Assembly: GCA_012267415.1 (NCBI GenBank)
Contig: JAAXGN010000036.1
Location: 62,001-126,000, forward strand
DNA length: 64,000 nucleotides
Direction of reading: 5' to 3'
Source of the DNA: Candidatus Poribacteria bacterium
GTDB taxonomy: Bacteria; Poribacteria; WGA-4E; WGA-3G
This document shows positions 33,182 to 41,198 of the stretch, in pieces (the stretch's first letter is position 1; every line of letters begins with the position of its first letter). Below the pieces are notes generated by a model, which did no database searches, had not been told where the DNA came from, and saw only the letters and a program-made list of their open reading frames with translations. The position numbers and the translations under genes were made by a program.

Positions 33182-34156
33182 CTATACAGTGATAGTTTCT
33201 ATTTCACCTGTTGCTAACGAACGATTTGCTGCTAATGTCACTGCAAGTGTCTTTACTGCATCGGTGTATGATGATCGCACGTGTGTCTGATTTTCAGTTT
33301 CCACAGCCTTGATAAATTGTTCAACCTGTCGGTAATACCCTGCTTCTGATCCGTTGTATTCGATCGATTCCTCGCCAATCTGACCTCGCAAGTAGTTGTC
33401 GTGTGTGAGTTTGAGATATAAGTCATCACCTATCAGTTCTGTAGCGAAGTTATCGTGTGCTCGTGCAACGCATGTACTGGTAATGCTTCCAACAGCACCA
33501 TTTGTGAACTTCAGATTACAGACAGTACATTCCTCAAAGTCAGCGATATCTTGAGATACGTTTTTGATCCCAAATGCTTGGACGGATTTAACGTCACCGA
33601 GGAAGTATCGGATTAGGTCAAACACATGTGTCGTTTGTTCTACCATCTGTCCACGTGAAACTTCGAATTTTCCCCACCACGGATGGTTTGCTCCCATCCT
33701 TGCGAGAAATCGTCCTATTCCCATTGAGAGCTTTCTGTCTCCGACCAGTTCTTTTGCTTTGTCAGTGATGTCGCTGTACCGTGCCATATATCCGACTTGG
33801 TTTATTACTTTTGCTTCTGTAATTGCTTTTGAAGCATTCTTTGCTGTTTCCAAGTCCTGTGCAACGGGTTTTGCGACGAAGACCGCTGCACCAGATTCTG
33901 CTGAATCTGCGACTTGTGTTGTGTGTGCGCCGGGTGGGATACATGTAAAGACGACATCCGGGTTTTCTTTTTCGAGCATTTCAGTGTGGTCGGTATAGGC
34001 TGTTGCGTTTTCATCAGAGGCAACAGCTGCCGCGCGATCGGCATTGATATCGCATACGGCAGCGATTGGGTATTCGAGTCTTCTTAGACTTCCTCTGTAA
34101 TTGCCGGCGATACCACCGACACCAATAAAAGCGATTTTGATATTTTTTTGATTCAT
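33182..34156 (-). CDS. Gfo/Idh/MocA family oxidoreductase
   Basis: The 324-residue protein has the Rossmann start IAFIGVGGIAGNYRGSLRRL and the family's lysine motif VAKPVAQDLETAKNA (usually EKP; here AKP), then the C-terminal beta-sheet domain. Members oxidise or reduce sugars and cyclitols with NAD(P). It is monocistronic, with an AGGATAG site. The substrate cannot be deduced; a second member lies at 45586. Confidence 0.9.
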   Translation of the reverse strand: MNQKNIKIAFIGVGGIAGNYRGSLRRLEYPIAAVCDINADRAAAVASDENATAYTDHTEMLEKENPDVVFTCIPPGAHTTQVADSAESGAAVFVAKPVAQDLETAKNASKAITEAKVINQVGYMARYSDITDKAKELVGDRKLSMGIGRFLARMGANHPWWGKFEVSRGQMVEQTTHVFDLIRYFLGDVKSVQAFGIKNVSQDIADFEECTVCNLKFTNGAVGSITSTCVARAHDNFATELIGDDLYLKLTHDNYLRGQIGEESIEYNGSEAGYYRQVEQFIKAVETENQTHVRSSYTDAVKTLAVTLAANRSLATGEIETITV

Positions 34157-34225
34157 AGATTTTCTATCCTTAGATACTTTCTAAAAAAACAGTAGTTTAC
34201 ATAATTCTCGTGATTTCGTGATTAT

Positions 34226-34394
34226 GTTTGTAATTGGTTTTTATGCACCTGTCGCACCGCTGGTGCTGGGTTACTTGGTGCATTTTCATTTCTATACACA
34301 TTCCGCACCGCTGGTGCTGCTGATTTGGACAAATGGATTCTCTGGTCGGAGAAACCTAATCCTTACCAATACGGCGGGGAGACCCCGCCCCTAC
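34226..34394. repeat. Repeat-filled gap with a GTAG-foot hairpin
   Basis: Two copies of gcaccgctggtgctg lie near 34255 and 34305. A GTAG-foot hairpin (GGCGGGGAGACCCCGCCC then CTAC) is at 34373-34394, 4 nt from the stop of the RND gene. No gene is seen. Confidence 0.6.
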
Positions 34395-34397
34395 GAA

Positions 34398-37300
34398 TCA
34401 ATCATCTGCTGGTACAGCAACCCCATACAGTTCTTCATCTGATACAGTGCGGAAACGGGATTCAGGGTTTCTTAGGAACACTCTACGTATGTCTGTCGTT
34501 ATAGCATATAGTCCAGGCATAACAAACAACGTCATTATTGTAGCGAATGCGAGTCCAAAGATAATTGTGTATGCCATCGGCATCCAGATGGGAGATTTAC
34601 CACCAAGTCCGATCGCCATGGGTATCAAACCGATAATCGTTGTCATGGATGTTAACATGATAGGTCGTAAACGGACACTCCCACCTTTCAAAATTGCATA
34701 CCACCTGTTGTATCCACGTTCTCTGTATTTGTTGATAAAGTCGATGAGGACAATTGAATCATTAACCACAATCCCAGCAAGTGCGACGATTCCAAACATC
34801 GCGATCATACTCAACGTTGCGTTAGATATCAATAGACCAACCATAGCACCCATCATGCCGAATGGGACTGCAAACAGTATGATGATGGGTTGTAGGAAGG
34901 ATTTGAATTGTGCTCCCAGTATCATGTATATGACAAGGAGTCCAACGATGAATAGTTTCCATAACTCAGCGAACGATTCCCTGATTTCATCAAATACACC
35001 TCGAAAATCGAGTCGGTATCCGGGATAGAGTGATTCTATGTCTGCAAATGCTGCTATTAGCTGTTGATTGACCGCGAAAGGTGTTGTTTTTTCTCCATCA
35101 ACGGATGCATAAACAGTAATTGCCCGTTCCCCTTCAAACCGTTTTATATCAGCATATCCCTTCTCCTCAACGATATGTGCCACCTCTTTGAGTGGAAATA
35201 TAATACCTGTTGGTGAAGCGATCAACATATCATTTAGTTCATCAATTGTCTGTAGTCGGTCTTCGTCGTATCTAACGATGACATCGATGGATTCATCTGC
35301 TTCACGGTATGTAGTTGCTTTAGCACCTTCAATGGCAGTTCGTATTGTCTGCGCTACCTGTAACGTTGACATTCTATAGTATGCGGCTTTTTCAGGTTTC
35401 AGGTAGATACGGAGTTCAGATTTACCGATTCTGAAATCGTCCCGTATGTCTTCTACGCCATCAATCTCACTTAATGTTGCTTTCAACTGATCTGCGATTT
35501 CTGCGAGTTGCGAAAAATAGGAACCTTTAACTTTAACTTCAACATCCTGTCCTTGTGGAGGTCCACCTTGCAACTTAACGAAGTTTAATTTCTCAATACC
35601 GCTAATTTGTGTTGTCTTTTCACGTAATTCGTTTAGGACCTGATCCGTATTCCGTTCGCGCTGATTCTTTGGAACAAGTTCAATGATGAGTTCGCCAAAA
35701 TTGGAACCGAAAGTTATTCCCTCCATTAAACCTGATGTGGGTGTATGCAAACCGATGTTGCTAACCACAGCAGAGACTTCATCCTTTGGCAGTGTGCTAG
35801 CTGCAGTTTCAAGTTGTGCCATTACATCGGTTGTTTCCTGTATTCCGTAGGAAGGTGGCATCTCTGCTTTTACGTAAAATTGCGGAAAATCTTCACCAGG
35901 AAAGAGTTCTTTGTCGAGTATCATGAAGGCACTGACGCAGGTAATCAGTCCGATAAGAAGCACACTGCCGACAAAGACGTAGCGGTAACGAAGGGTGATT
36001 TTTAGGATTCTAACATATCTGTTGCGGACCATGTCAAAGATCATAGCAAACCAGGTAAAAAAGCCTGCGAAGAAGATGCTGAAAGTAAATGCCTTTTGTG
36101 ATCGTGCGCGGAGCCTATCAAGTCTGCTGCGTCCTGTTTCCGTTCTCGCTTTTCCCCATTCAGACACGTGCGCGGGTAAAATTACAAAGACTTCAAAGAG
36201 AGAAGCGACCAAGACGATGATTGCCATGATTGGCACGATTCGCATGAACTGTCCTGAGACTCCAGACATAAACATCAAGGGACCGAATGCGCCAATAGTT
36301 GTTAGACTTGCTGCAACAACGGGCCACCCAACCTCTTCAGCACCTCGAATTGCGGCAACTTTCGGTGTTGCTCCAGATTCAATATGTCGGTATGTATTCT
36401 CTATGACGACAATTGCGTCGTCTACAACGATTCCGACCACCAAAATAAGTCCGAACAGTGCTACGCCACTGAGGGTGTATCCCGCGATGGACATGAACCA
36501 GAAAGTTGCCATGAAAGCGACAGGAATACCGAGTGCTGCAAACAATGCATTTCTCCAACCGATGAACAGAAATAGCATGAGAATAACAAGTATTAATCCG
36601 AATATTGCATTGGTCTCAAGAATTCCCAGTCGTTCCTTTAGGATGACAGAATAATCGTTTACAGGAGTCAATACAGCCCCATCGGGAAGGTCGTCTTGCC
36701 ATTCAGCGACTAATTCGCGAAGTTGTGCGACAAGGGTAATAGTGTTCCCTTCTTTCTTTTTTTGGACGCTTAGACTGATTGACGCCTCTCCACCAATCCG
36801 GGAAAGTGTTCTGGGTTTTTCATAAGTGTCAGTAACAGTAGCGATGTCACTTAATCTGAGCGGTGTTCCGGAGGGTAGTACGTTGATAATTGTGTCACCG
36901 ATATAAACAGGGTCAGGAAATTCACCCATAGTCCTTACCATAAACTCGGTGTTTGCAATTTCCATTGTTCCTGCTGGTAAATTTATGTTTCCAACTTGCA
37001 GTGCAGTTGAGATAGCAGCAATAGGTAGATTGTAAGCTTTAAGTTTATCTGGGTCTACCTCAATCCATATTTCTCTTTCACGTAGTCCTGCTATCTGAAC
37101 AGATGCGATGTTTTTTATTTCTAAGATTTCGTCTTTTAGATTCTCTGCTATATCGCGCATCTGTGCTTCAGATATGCTTCCGCCGACGACTATCGTTAGC
37201 ATTGGGAATCCGGATGATACATCCAGTTCCTGAACTATCGGTTCATCCAAGATCTCATCTGGCAAGTCATTTACCTGTTCTACAGCCGTTTTGAGGTTAT

Positions 37301-37625
37301 CCATTTCTTTATCGAATTCACGTTCACTCATTTCATCAAAGTCGACAGTGATGATGGATCTGCCTTCGGAGGATGTGGAGAGCATTAGGTTGATTTTATT
37401 TACGTTTTCTTCAATAGAATCTTCTATAGGCGCGGTGACCAGTTTTTCTACTTCTTCTGGCGATGCACCTGGATATAGTGTGGTGATGGTAGCAGTTTGT
37501 AATGCGATTTCAGGTGTGAGTTCTCGGGGAAGGGTTATCCATGCATACAACCCAAATATTATGATCAGAATCATCAGCATATTTGCGAATACTGGGTTGT
37601 TGACAGACATTTTTGGAATGGACAT
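34398..37625 (-). CDS. RND-family efflux permease (AcrB/HAE-like)
   Basis: The 1075-residue, 12-helix transporter is driven by protons. The fourth helix contains the conserved VVGIVVDDAIVVIEN (paired aspartates). GASPEEVEKLVTAPIEDSI and RDDFRIGKSELRIYL are family blocks of the two large periplasmic loops; the second half ends with ALAGIVVNDSIVLIDFINK. No periplasmic adaptor or TolC-like gene is adjacent. It is monocistronic. Start at 37625, with an AAGGAG about 13 nt upstream. Confidence 0.95.
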   Translation of the reverse strand: MSIPKMSVNNPVFANMLMILIIIFGLYAWITLPRELTPEIALQTATITTLYPGASPEEVEKLVTAPIEDSIEENVNKINLMLSTSSEGRSIITVDFDEMSEREFDKEMDNLKTAVEQVNDLPDEILDEPIVQELDVSSGFPMLTIVVGGSISEAQMRDIAENLKDEILEIKNIASVQIAGLREREIWIEVDPDKLKAYNLPIAAISTALQVGNINLPAGTMEIANTEFMVRTMGEFPDPVYIGDTIINVLPSGTPLRLSDIATVTDTYEKPRTLSRIGGEASISLSVQKKKEGNTITLVAQLRELVAEWQDDLPDGAVLTPVNDYSVILKERLGILETNAIFGLILVILMLFLFIGWRNALFAALGIPVAFMATFWFMSIAGYTLSGVALFGLILVVGIVVDDAIVVIENTYRHIESGATPKVAAIRGAEEVGWPVVAASLTTIGAFGPLMFMSGVSGQFMRIVPIMAIIVLVASLFEVFVILPAHVSEWGKARTETGRSRLDRLRARSQKAFTFSIFFAGFFTWFAMIFDMVRNRYVRILKITLRYRYVFVGSVLLIGLITCVSAFMILDKELFPGEDFPQFYVKAEMPPSYGIQETTDVMAQLETAASTLPKDEVSAVVSNIGLHTPTSGLMEGITFGSNFGELIIELVPKNQRERNTDQVLNELREKTTQISGIEKLNFVKLQGGPPQGQDVEVKVKGSYFSQLAEIADQLKATLSEIDGVEDIRDDFRIGKSELRIYLKPEKAAYYRMSTLQVAQTIRTAIEGAKATTYREADESIDVIVRYDEDRLQTIDELNDMLIASPTGIIFPLKEVAHIVEEKGYADIKRFEGERAITVYASVDGEKTTPFAVNQQLIAAFADIESLYPGYRLDFRGVFDEIRESFAELWKLFIVGLLVIYMILGAQFKSFLQPIIILFAVPFGMMGAMVGLLISNATLSMIAMFGIVALAGIVVNDSIVLIDFINKYRERGYNRWYAILKGGSVRLRPIMLTSMTTIIGLIPMAIGLGGKSPIWMPMAYTIIFGLAFATIMTLFVMPGLYAITTDIRRVFLRNPESRFRTVSDEELYGVAVPADD

Positions 37626-37683
37626 AAGGGTGTGTTTTCTCCTTGTATATTGTTCTTTTTCTGAATTTGTTTTTTTTATGTGA

Positions 37684-37707
37684 GGGCGGCCACATCCTGC
37701 CGCCCTA
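37684..37707. repeat. Hairpin GGGCGGC...GCCGCCC
   Basis: GGGCGGCCACATCCTGCCGCCC followed by CTAT, a variant of the GTAG-foot layout. It lies in the gap upstream of the RND gene and downstream of the 37737 gene. Confidence 0.55.
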
Positions 37708-37736
37708 TATCGGAAATTCTACCTTTGATTGTTAAC

Positions 37737-38486
37737 TTAATCTATCTTTAAGGCTCCCCATGTCATTGCTAACTTATTACTCGGATCAACTGAGAAAGGT
37801 TTAATACCTGCTCCTTCAATTGATAATTGGTCTATTAGGAAAGTGACTGTTTGTCCTCCCCAATTGTTCATGAAACCTATTCCAACCTTTTTGACTTTAA
37901 AGTTATGGTTCCAAGATTTATTTTGCGCGAGAGACCAATCATCCTTGTCATCCTTACGGAAGTAACCTGAAAAGGTATCTCCTTCTTTAACAAGTTTGAG
38001 ATGCAGAGGGACATCAAAACCCATCTGTGGATGTCCATGGTCATTCCAAGCCGATTTGATCATACTCCCTATAAGTGCCTTTTGTGGTTGATTCGATTCC
38101 CCACCGAATAAAAGGCATGCATAGTTTAACTGGTCATCACTATAGATAAATATACCGATCCATGCGTCCGCAGGTTTGTCTGGATCAGAAGAAAATATAC
38201 CACTGACCGTAATGTCATCCGCTGCACTGTCTGGTACATCTCTTTCAATCATAGGTTTATCAGCTGTTGTATGTCCCCAATTGCCTGGATTGGTTATGTG
38301 TAAGAATCCGTCTTTAACCTCATATTCTGTCTGTTTGTTGTTATGATCACGGAATTCCCAGACTTCTTCAAGTTTGTTTCCATCAAAATTATCTGTCCAC
38401 GTATCTGCGTTAGAGTCAGAAATTAGACTGATGCAAATAACGATGCATACAGAAAACAATATTACAGATAAGTACGACCGTTTCAT
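37737..38486 (-). CDS. Exported jelly-roll (concanavalin-like) protein with TWG-type C-terminal tail
   Basis: The ATG at 38486 has AAGGAG 6 nt upstream and begins a signal peptide (about 1-28); the open frame to 38522 is not needed. The rest is a beta-sandwich domain similar to DUF1349 or 3-keto-disaccharide-hydrolase-like lectin folds (WTDNFDGNKLEEVWEFRDH; GIGFMNNWGGQTVTF). The last residues, DPSNKLAMTWGALKID, match the end of the two LamG proteins at 38646 and 39746. Its place in a group of similar secreted genes suggests carbohydrate binding or degradation. Confidence 0.8.
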   Translation of the reverse strand: MKRSYLSVILFSVCIVICISLISDSNADTWTDNFDGNKLEEVWEFRDHNNKQTEYEVKDGFLHITNPGNWGHTTADKPMIERDVPDSAADDITVSGIFSSDPDKPADAWIGIFIYSDDQLNYACLLFGGESNQPQKALIGSMIKSAWNDHGHPQMGFDVPLHLKLVKEGDTFSGYFRKDDKDDWSLAQNKSWNHNFKVKKVGIGFMNNWGGQTVTFLIDQLSIEGAGIKPFSVDPSNKLAMTWGALKID

Positions 38487-38530
38487 AATTATCTCCTTAT
38501 TGAATTCGTATTGAAAAGACATTATAATTC

Positions 38531-38650
38531 AAGAGGCACAATCTAACAGAATGTGCTACAAAGACACACAATCTAACAGAATGTGCTACAAAGACACACA
38601 ATCTAACAGAATGTGCTACAAAGAGGCACAATCTAACAGAATGTGCTACA
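38531..38650 (-). repeat. 30-bp tandem repeat, 4 copies
   Basis: Four consecutive 30-nt units (start 38531, 38561, 38591, 38621) with one or two differences: AAGACACACAATCTAACAG then AATGTGCTACA. Each ends in CTACA (GTAG on the minus strand), so these are GTAG-foot hairpins (CACA...TGTG) in tandem. The last unit supplies the TAG stop of the gene at 38646. No spacers are present, so this is not CRISPR. Confidence 0.92.
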
Positions 38651-39425
38651 AATTAGACTTTAGTTTTCCCCAGGTAGTTGCCAGTTTGTTTGATGGTTCT
38701 ACAGGTGATACGCCACCAAGTGCACCATCTAAACCGGCATCCATGATAGTTTGGATGTCTTCTTCAGTTAAAACATCTTTGAATATAGCGACTTCATCGA
38801 TTTTACCAACGAAATGTGAACCGGCATTCCATTTGCCAATATCAACAGCATTAGCATTTCCGACGGGATTGCCAGGACGTGTGCTTGATGCTTCCTGTTT
38901 ACCGTTGACGTATATGATAAGTTGATCGTTGTTGGCAGAGTTGTCGTAAGTAACAGCATAGTGGACCCATGTATTCGTAGGAGGAACACCAGCGGAAGCT
39001 CTCGGTTCCCAACCTCCGATATTTACAAATGTAGACATTCTGTTACCTTCTGCAGGTACATCAATACGCATTAGGTATTCTGCGTTCTTAGAAATCAACA
39101 TTCTATGCTGAGAAATGTCTGTTGCATAGAACCACACCATCATCGTGTGTTTTTCACCGAGTTGTAAATCGGGTGTTGATTCTATGGTTACGGATTGTCC
39201 GCCATCAAATTCTAATGCGTCGCCAAATTTTCCATCTGTCCAGTCGGCACCGTTGATGGTCCCGTGGTTATCTTTTCCGGAAGAATCTTCTGCTTCGTCA
39301 CCAGCTCCTTCATCAAAGAGCCATACACCGACTGCTGTTTCTGGGTCTATCTTCGCTGAACTTATGTTGGGTTGCAGCCATAGTAAGCAACAAAAAAGTG
39401 CTATGCACGTTAGTAATATTCTCAT
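38646..39425 (-). CDS. Exported LamG-domain protein with TWG-type tail
   Basis: A signal peptide (1-24) is followed by a LamG/concanavalin jelly-roll of about 200 residues: AVGVWLFDEGAGDEAEDSSG, HTMMVWFYATD, WVHYAVTYD, KIDEVAIFKDVLTEEDI. The C-terminus reads PSNKLATTWGKLKSNL and its TAG stop lies in the tandem repeat. Such proteins bind glycans or carry hydrolases on the surface. No catalytic motif is seen. Confidence 0.88.
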   Translation of the reverse strand: MRILLTCIALFCCLLWLQPNISSAKIDPETAVGVWLFDEGAGDEAEDSSGKDNHGTINGADWTDGKFGDALEFDGGQSVTIESTPDLQLGEKHTMMVWFYATDISQHRMLISKNAEYLMRIDVPAEGNRMSTFVNIGGWEPRASAGVPPTNTWVHYAVTYDNSANNDQLIIYVNGKQEASSTRPGNPVGNANAVDIGKWNAGSHFVGKIDEVAIFKDVLTEEDIQTIMDAGLDGALGGVSPVEPSNKLATTWGKLKSNL

Positions 39426-39446
39426 TATTGTCTCCTCTATAGAGTG

Positions 39447-39553
39447 AAATTCAGGATTAATGAAATACTCCCGACGGGCGAGGTGACCTCGCCCCTACGA
39501 CGGGTAGTTTTCGTCAACGGTGAACCGTCCTAATTAATTATAAACTTTACTAT
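39447..39553. repeat. MITE-like element of about 120 bp, copy 3
   Basis: Left end ggattaatgaaatactcc, right end cctaattaattataaac, GTAG-foot hairpin GGGCGAGG...CCTCGCCC inside (39475-39498), and the shared middle ttttcgtcaacgg. It lies between divergent LamG genes; the remaining 190 nt hold their promoters. Confidence 0.7.
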
Positions 39554-39745
39554 AAGTATGCTGAGTTATATTTCAAGTGAAATTAGTCAACCTTACAGTA
39601 TTCCTAAAATACATGTAATAAATTATAGCATTATAGCTGGCAATATGCCATAGAATTATTTCTTCCTTTGTTTTTTAGATTGACTCATACCGCTAAAGAT
39701 GATACAATGAATATATTCATTTTACTATATGGAGGGAAAGATTAA

Positions 39746-40525
39746 ATGTACAAGAATATAATGTTGTATGGAATCTTATTGATCATGCTGTTTGCTGTGA
39801 GTTTCACTTATGCTGTTGAAGAGGAGGACATTGTTGTTTACTACTCTTTTGATAGACTTGATGGGAACAAATTCGTGGATGCTTCGGGTAATGGTAACGA
39901 TGCCGAGTTGACTGGCAGTGGCAAATTGGTGGATGGTCAATTCGGTAAAGCCGTTCATTTAAACGGTGGGATCGTTCAGATGGCACCCGCAAACGATTTT
40001 ATTGTACCTATCGGTGAGAGTGGAGAAATTACGATGGAAGCGTGGTTCTACATGAATGCTCACAATGCACATAGTGGGATCATTTCCATAGAAGCAGTAG
40101 ATGCTGGTTGTTGTGAGTTTCGGACTATGGTAAATCCCAGTTTTAATCCATTTTGGGATGCTGGACATCATAAAGATAAGAGTCTGGGTAATTTCAAATT
40201 TGAGCTCAAAACATGGTATCACTATGTATTAGTTGCTGATGGAAAGGAAGGTAAAGTATATGTCGACGGCGAATTCATAGGGTCACATCCTGAAAACATT
40301 ACGTTTCGAAAATTTGAAGAGGCTGCGATTTATATCGGTGCTGGTGAGAATCCGAATGTTCACAAGCTAGAAGATGGTATAATTGATGAAGTCGTTATCT
40401 ATTCAAAAGCATTGAGTGAAGCAGAAGTAAAGGCTTCTATGGAATTAGGTGTGGAAGGGGTTCTCGCTGTGGAAGCTGCAGATAAATTGACCACAACCTG
40501 GGGTGATCTTAAAGAGGTGCGATAA
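39746..40525 (+). CDS. Exported LamG-domain protein with TWG-type tail
   Basis: It has a GGAGGG site, a signal peptide (about 1-24) and a LamG fold (DIVVYYSFDRLDGNKFVDAS; EITMEAWFYMN; WYHYVLVADGKEGKVYVDGE; DGIIDEVVIYSKALSEAEV). The end reads AADKLTTTWGDLKEVR; the final codons GAG GTG CGA and the TAA stop lie in a GTAG-foot palindrome (40516-40540), so the original end was probably different. It is divergent from the 38646 gene. Confidence 0.88.
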   Translation: MYKNIMLYGILLIMLFAVSFTYAVEEEDIVVYYSFDRLDGNKFVDASGNGNDAELTGSGKLVDGQFGKAVHLNGGIVQMAPANDFIVPIGESGEITMEAWFYMNAHNAHSGIISIEAVDAGCCEFRTMVNPSFNPFWDAGHHKDKSLGNFKFELKTWYHYVLVADGKEGKVYVDGEFIGSHPENITFRKFEEAAIYIGAGENPNVHKLEDGIIDEVVIYSKALSEAEVKASMELGVEGVLAVEAADKLTTTWGDLKEVR

Positions 40526-40540
40526 GGATATCGCACCTAC
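40516..40540 (-). repeat. GTAG-foot hairpin, GGTGCGATAAGG type, supplying a stop codon
   Basis: GGTGCGATA...TATCGCACC then CTAC, matching 12566-12590. The TAA at 40523-40525 ends the LamG gene. Confidence 0.85.
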
Positions 40541-40559
40541 CGGGGGATAAAAGGACATT

Positions 40560-40973
40560 GTGCAAATGAAATTAGGGTTTCTGTCTAAGGTTTTTGAAGG
40601 TGCTTTGAGCATAGAGAAGACGTACAATCAATGCGACAAAGCTTTGGGTGCATTGCGTGCATACAATGAGAAACGCGAAAAAGCAAATGTTCCCTATTCT
40701 GCCTCAGAAAAAGCTGAACTTGATAATGTTGTTAACATAGCAATTGAAAGTGCTACTCGGATCGTTGAGAAGGAAGGTGACCGGAATTGGCCTGGTGTTT
40801 TCCGAGAAATGCATAAGAATTTAGCAAACATCTATCTGGAACTTGAGGAATATGATAAAGTTCGTGAGTATTGTGAAGCACTACAGAACTATGGAGAGGT
40901 AGGAAAGCTTGACGCAGAAGAAGTTATCAAAACCTTAAATGAACGAGAAAACGGAGAAACAGCATTGCAATAG
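40560..40973 (+). CDS. Helical TPR-like protein, unknown
   Basis: The 137-residue soluble protein is mostly alpha-helical, with a TPR-like end (EMHKNLANIYLELEEYDKVR). The start may be the GTG at 40560 (AGGA 4-5 nt upstream) or the ATG at 40566. No signal peptide. It lies just after the LamG gene, separated by a repeat. No family recognised; protein interaction is likely from the helical repeats. Confidence 0.7.
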   Translation: MQMKLGFLSKVFEGALSIEKTYNQCDKALGALRAYNEKREKANVPYSASEKAELDNVVNIAIESATRIVEKEGDRNWPGVFREMHKNLANIYLELEEYDKVREYCEALQNYGEVGKLDAEEVIKTLNERENGETALQ

Positions 40974-41033
40974 ATAATATAATGGAATATGGAAAATAGA
41001 TATTATAGTGGAATATGGAATTAATTGCACACA

Positions 41034-41122
41034 CATTCTGTAGGAGGCCAGTTAACATGATTCTGGCCGATTCCCGACTCCCAAATCGTTCAGTCGGGAA
41101 TCGGAGTTCCCTCCTACAGAAT
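41034..41122. mobile_element. 89-bp MITE-like palindrome with CATTCTGTAGGAGG ends
   Basis: The ends CATTCTGTAGGAGG and CCTCCTACAGAATG are perfect inverted repeats of 14 nt; inside, GATTCCCGACT and AGTCGGGAATC form a second stem. No coding capacity. It lies in the 225-nt gap upstream of the BatA-like gene. Confidence 0.85.
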
Positions 41123-41198
41123 GCCTATATAATTATTATGTATATTCTACCATAATTACTAATGTTCTTGTCATACCACCAAGTTCCATAAATAAAAG

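Noticed and set aside
38531..38650. CRISPR-like array of 30-bp repeats
   Set aside because: The units follow each other without spacers and no cas gene is present, so it is a simple tandem repeat.
38551..38925. Plus-strand reading frame beginning with MCYKDTQSNR repeats
   Set aside because: It is the tandem repeat translated and then the antisense of a LamG gene.
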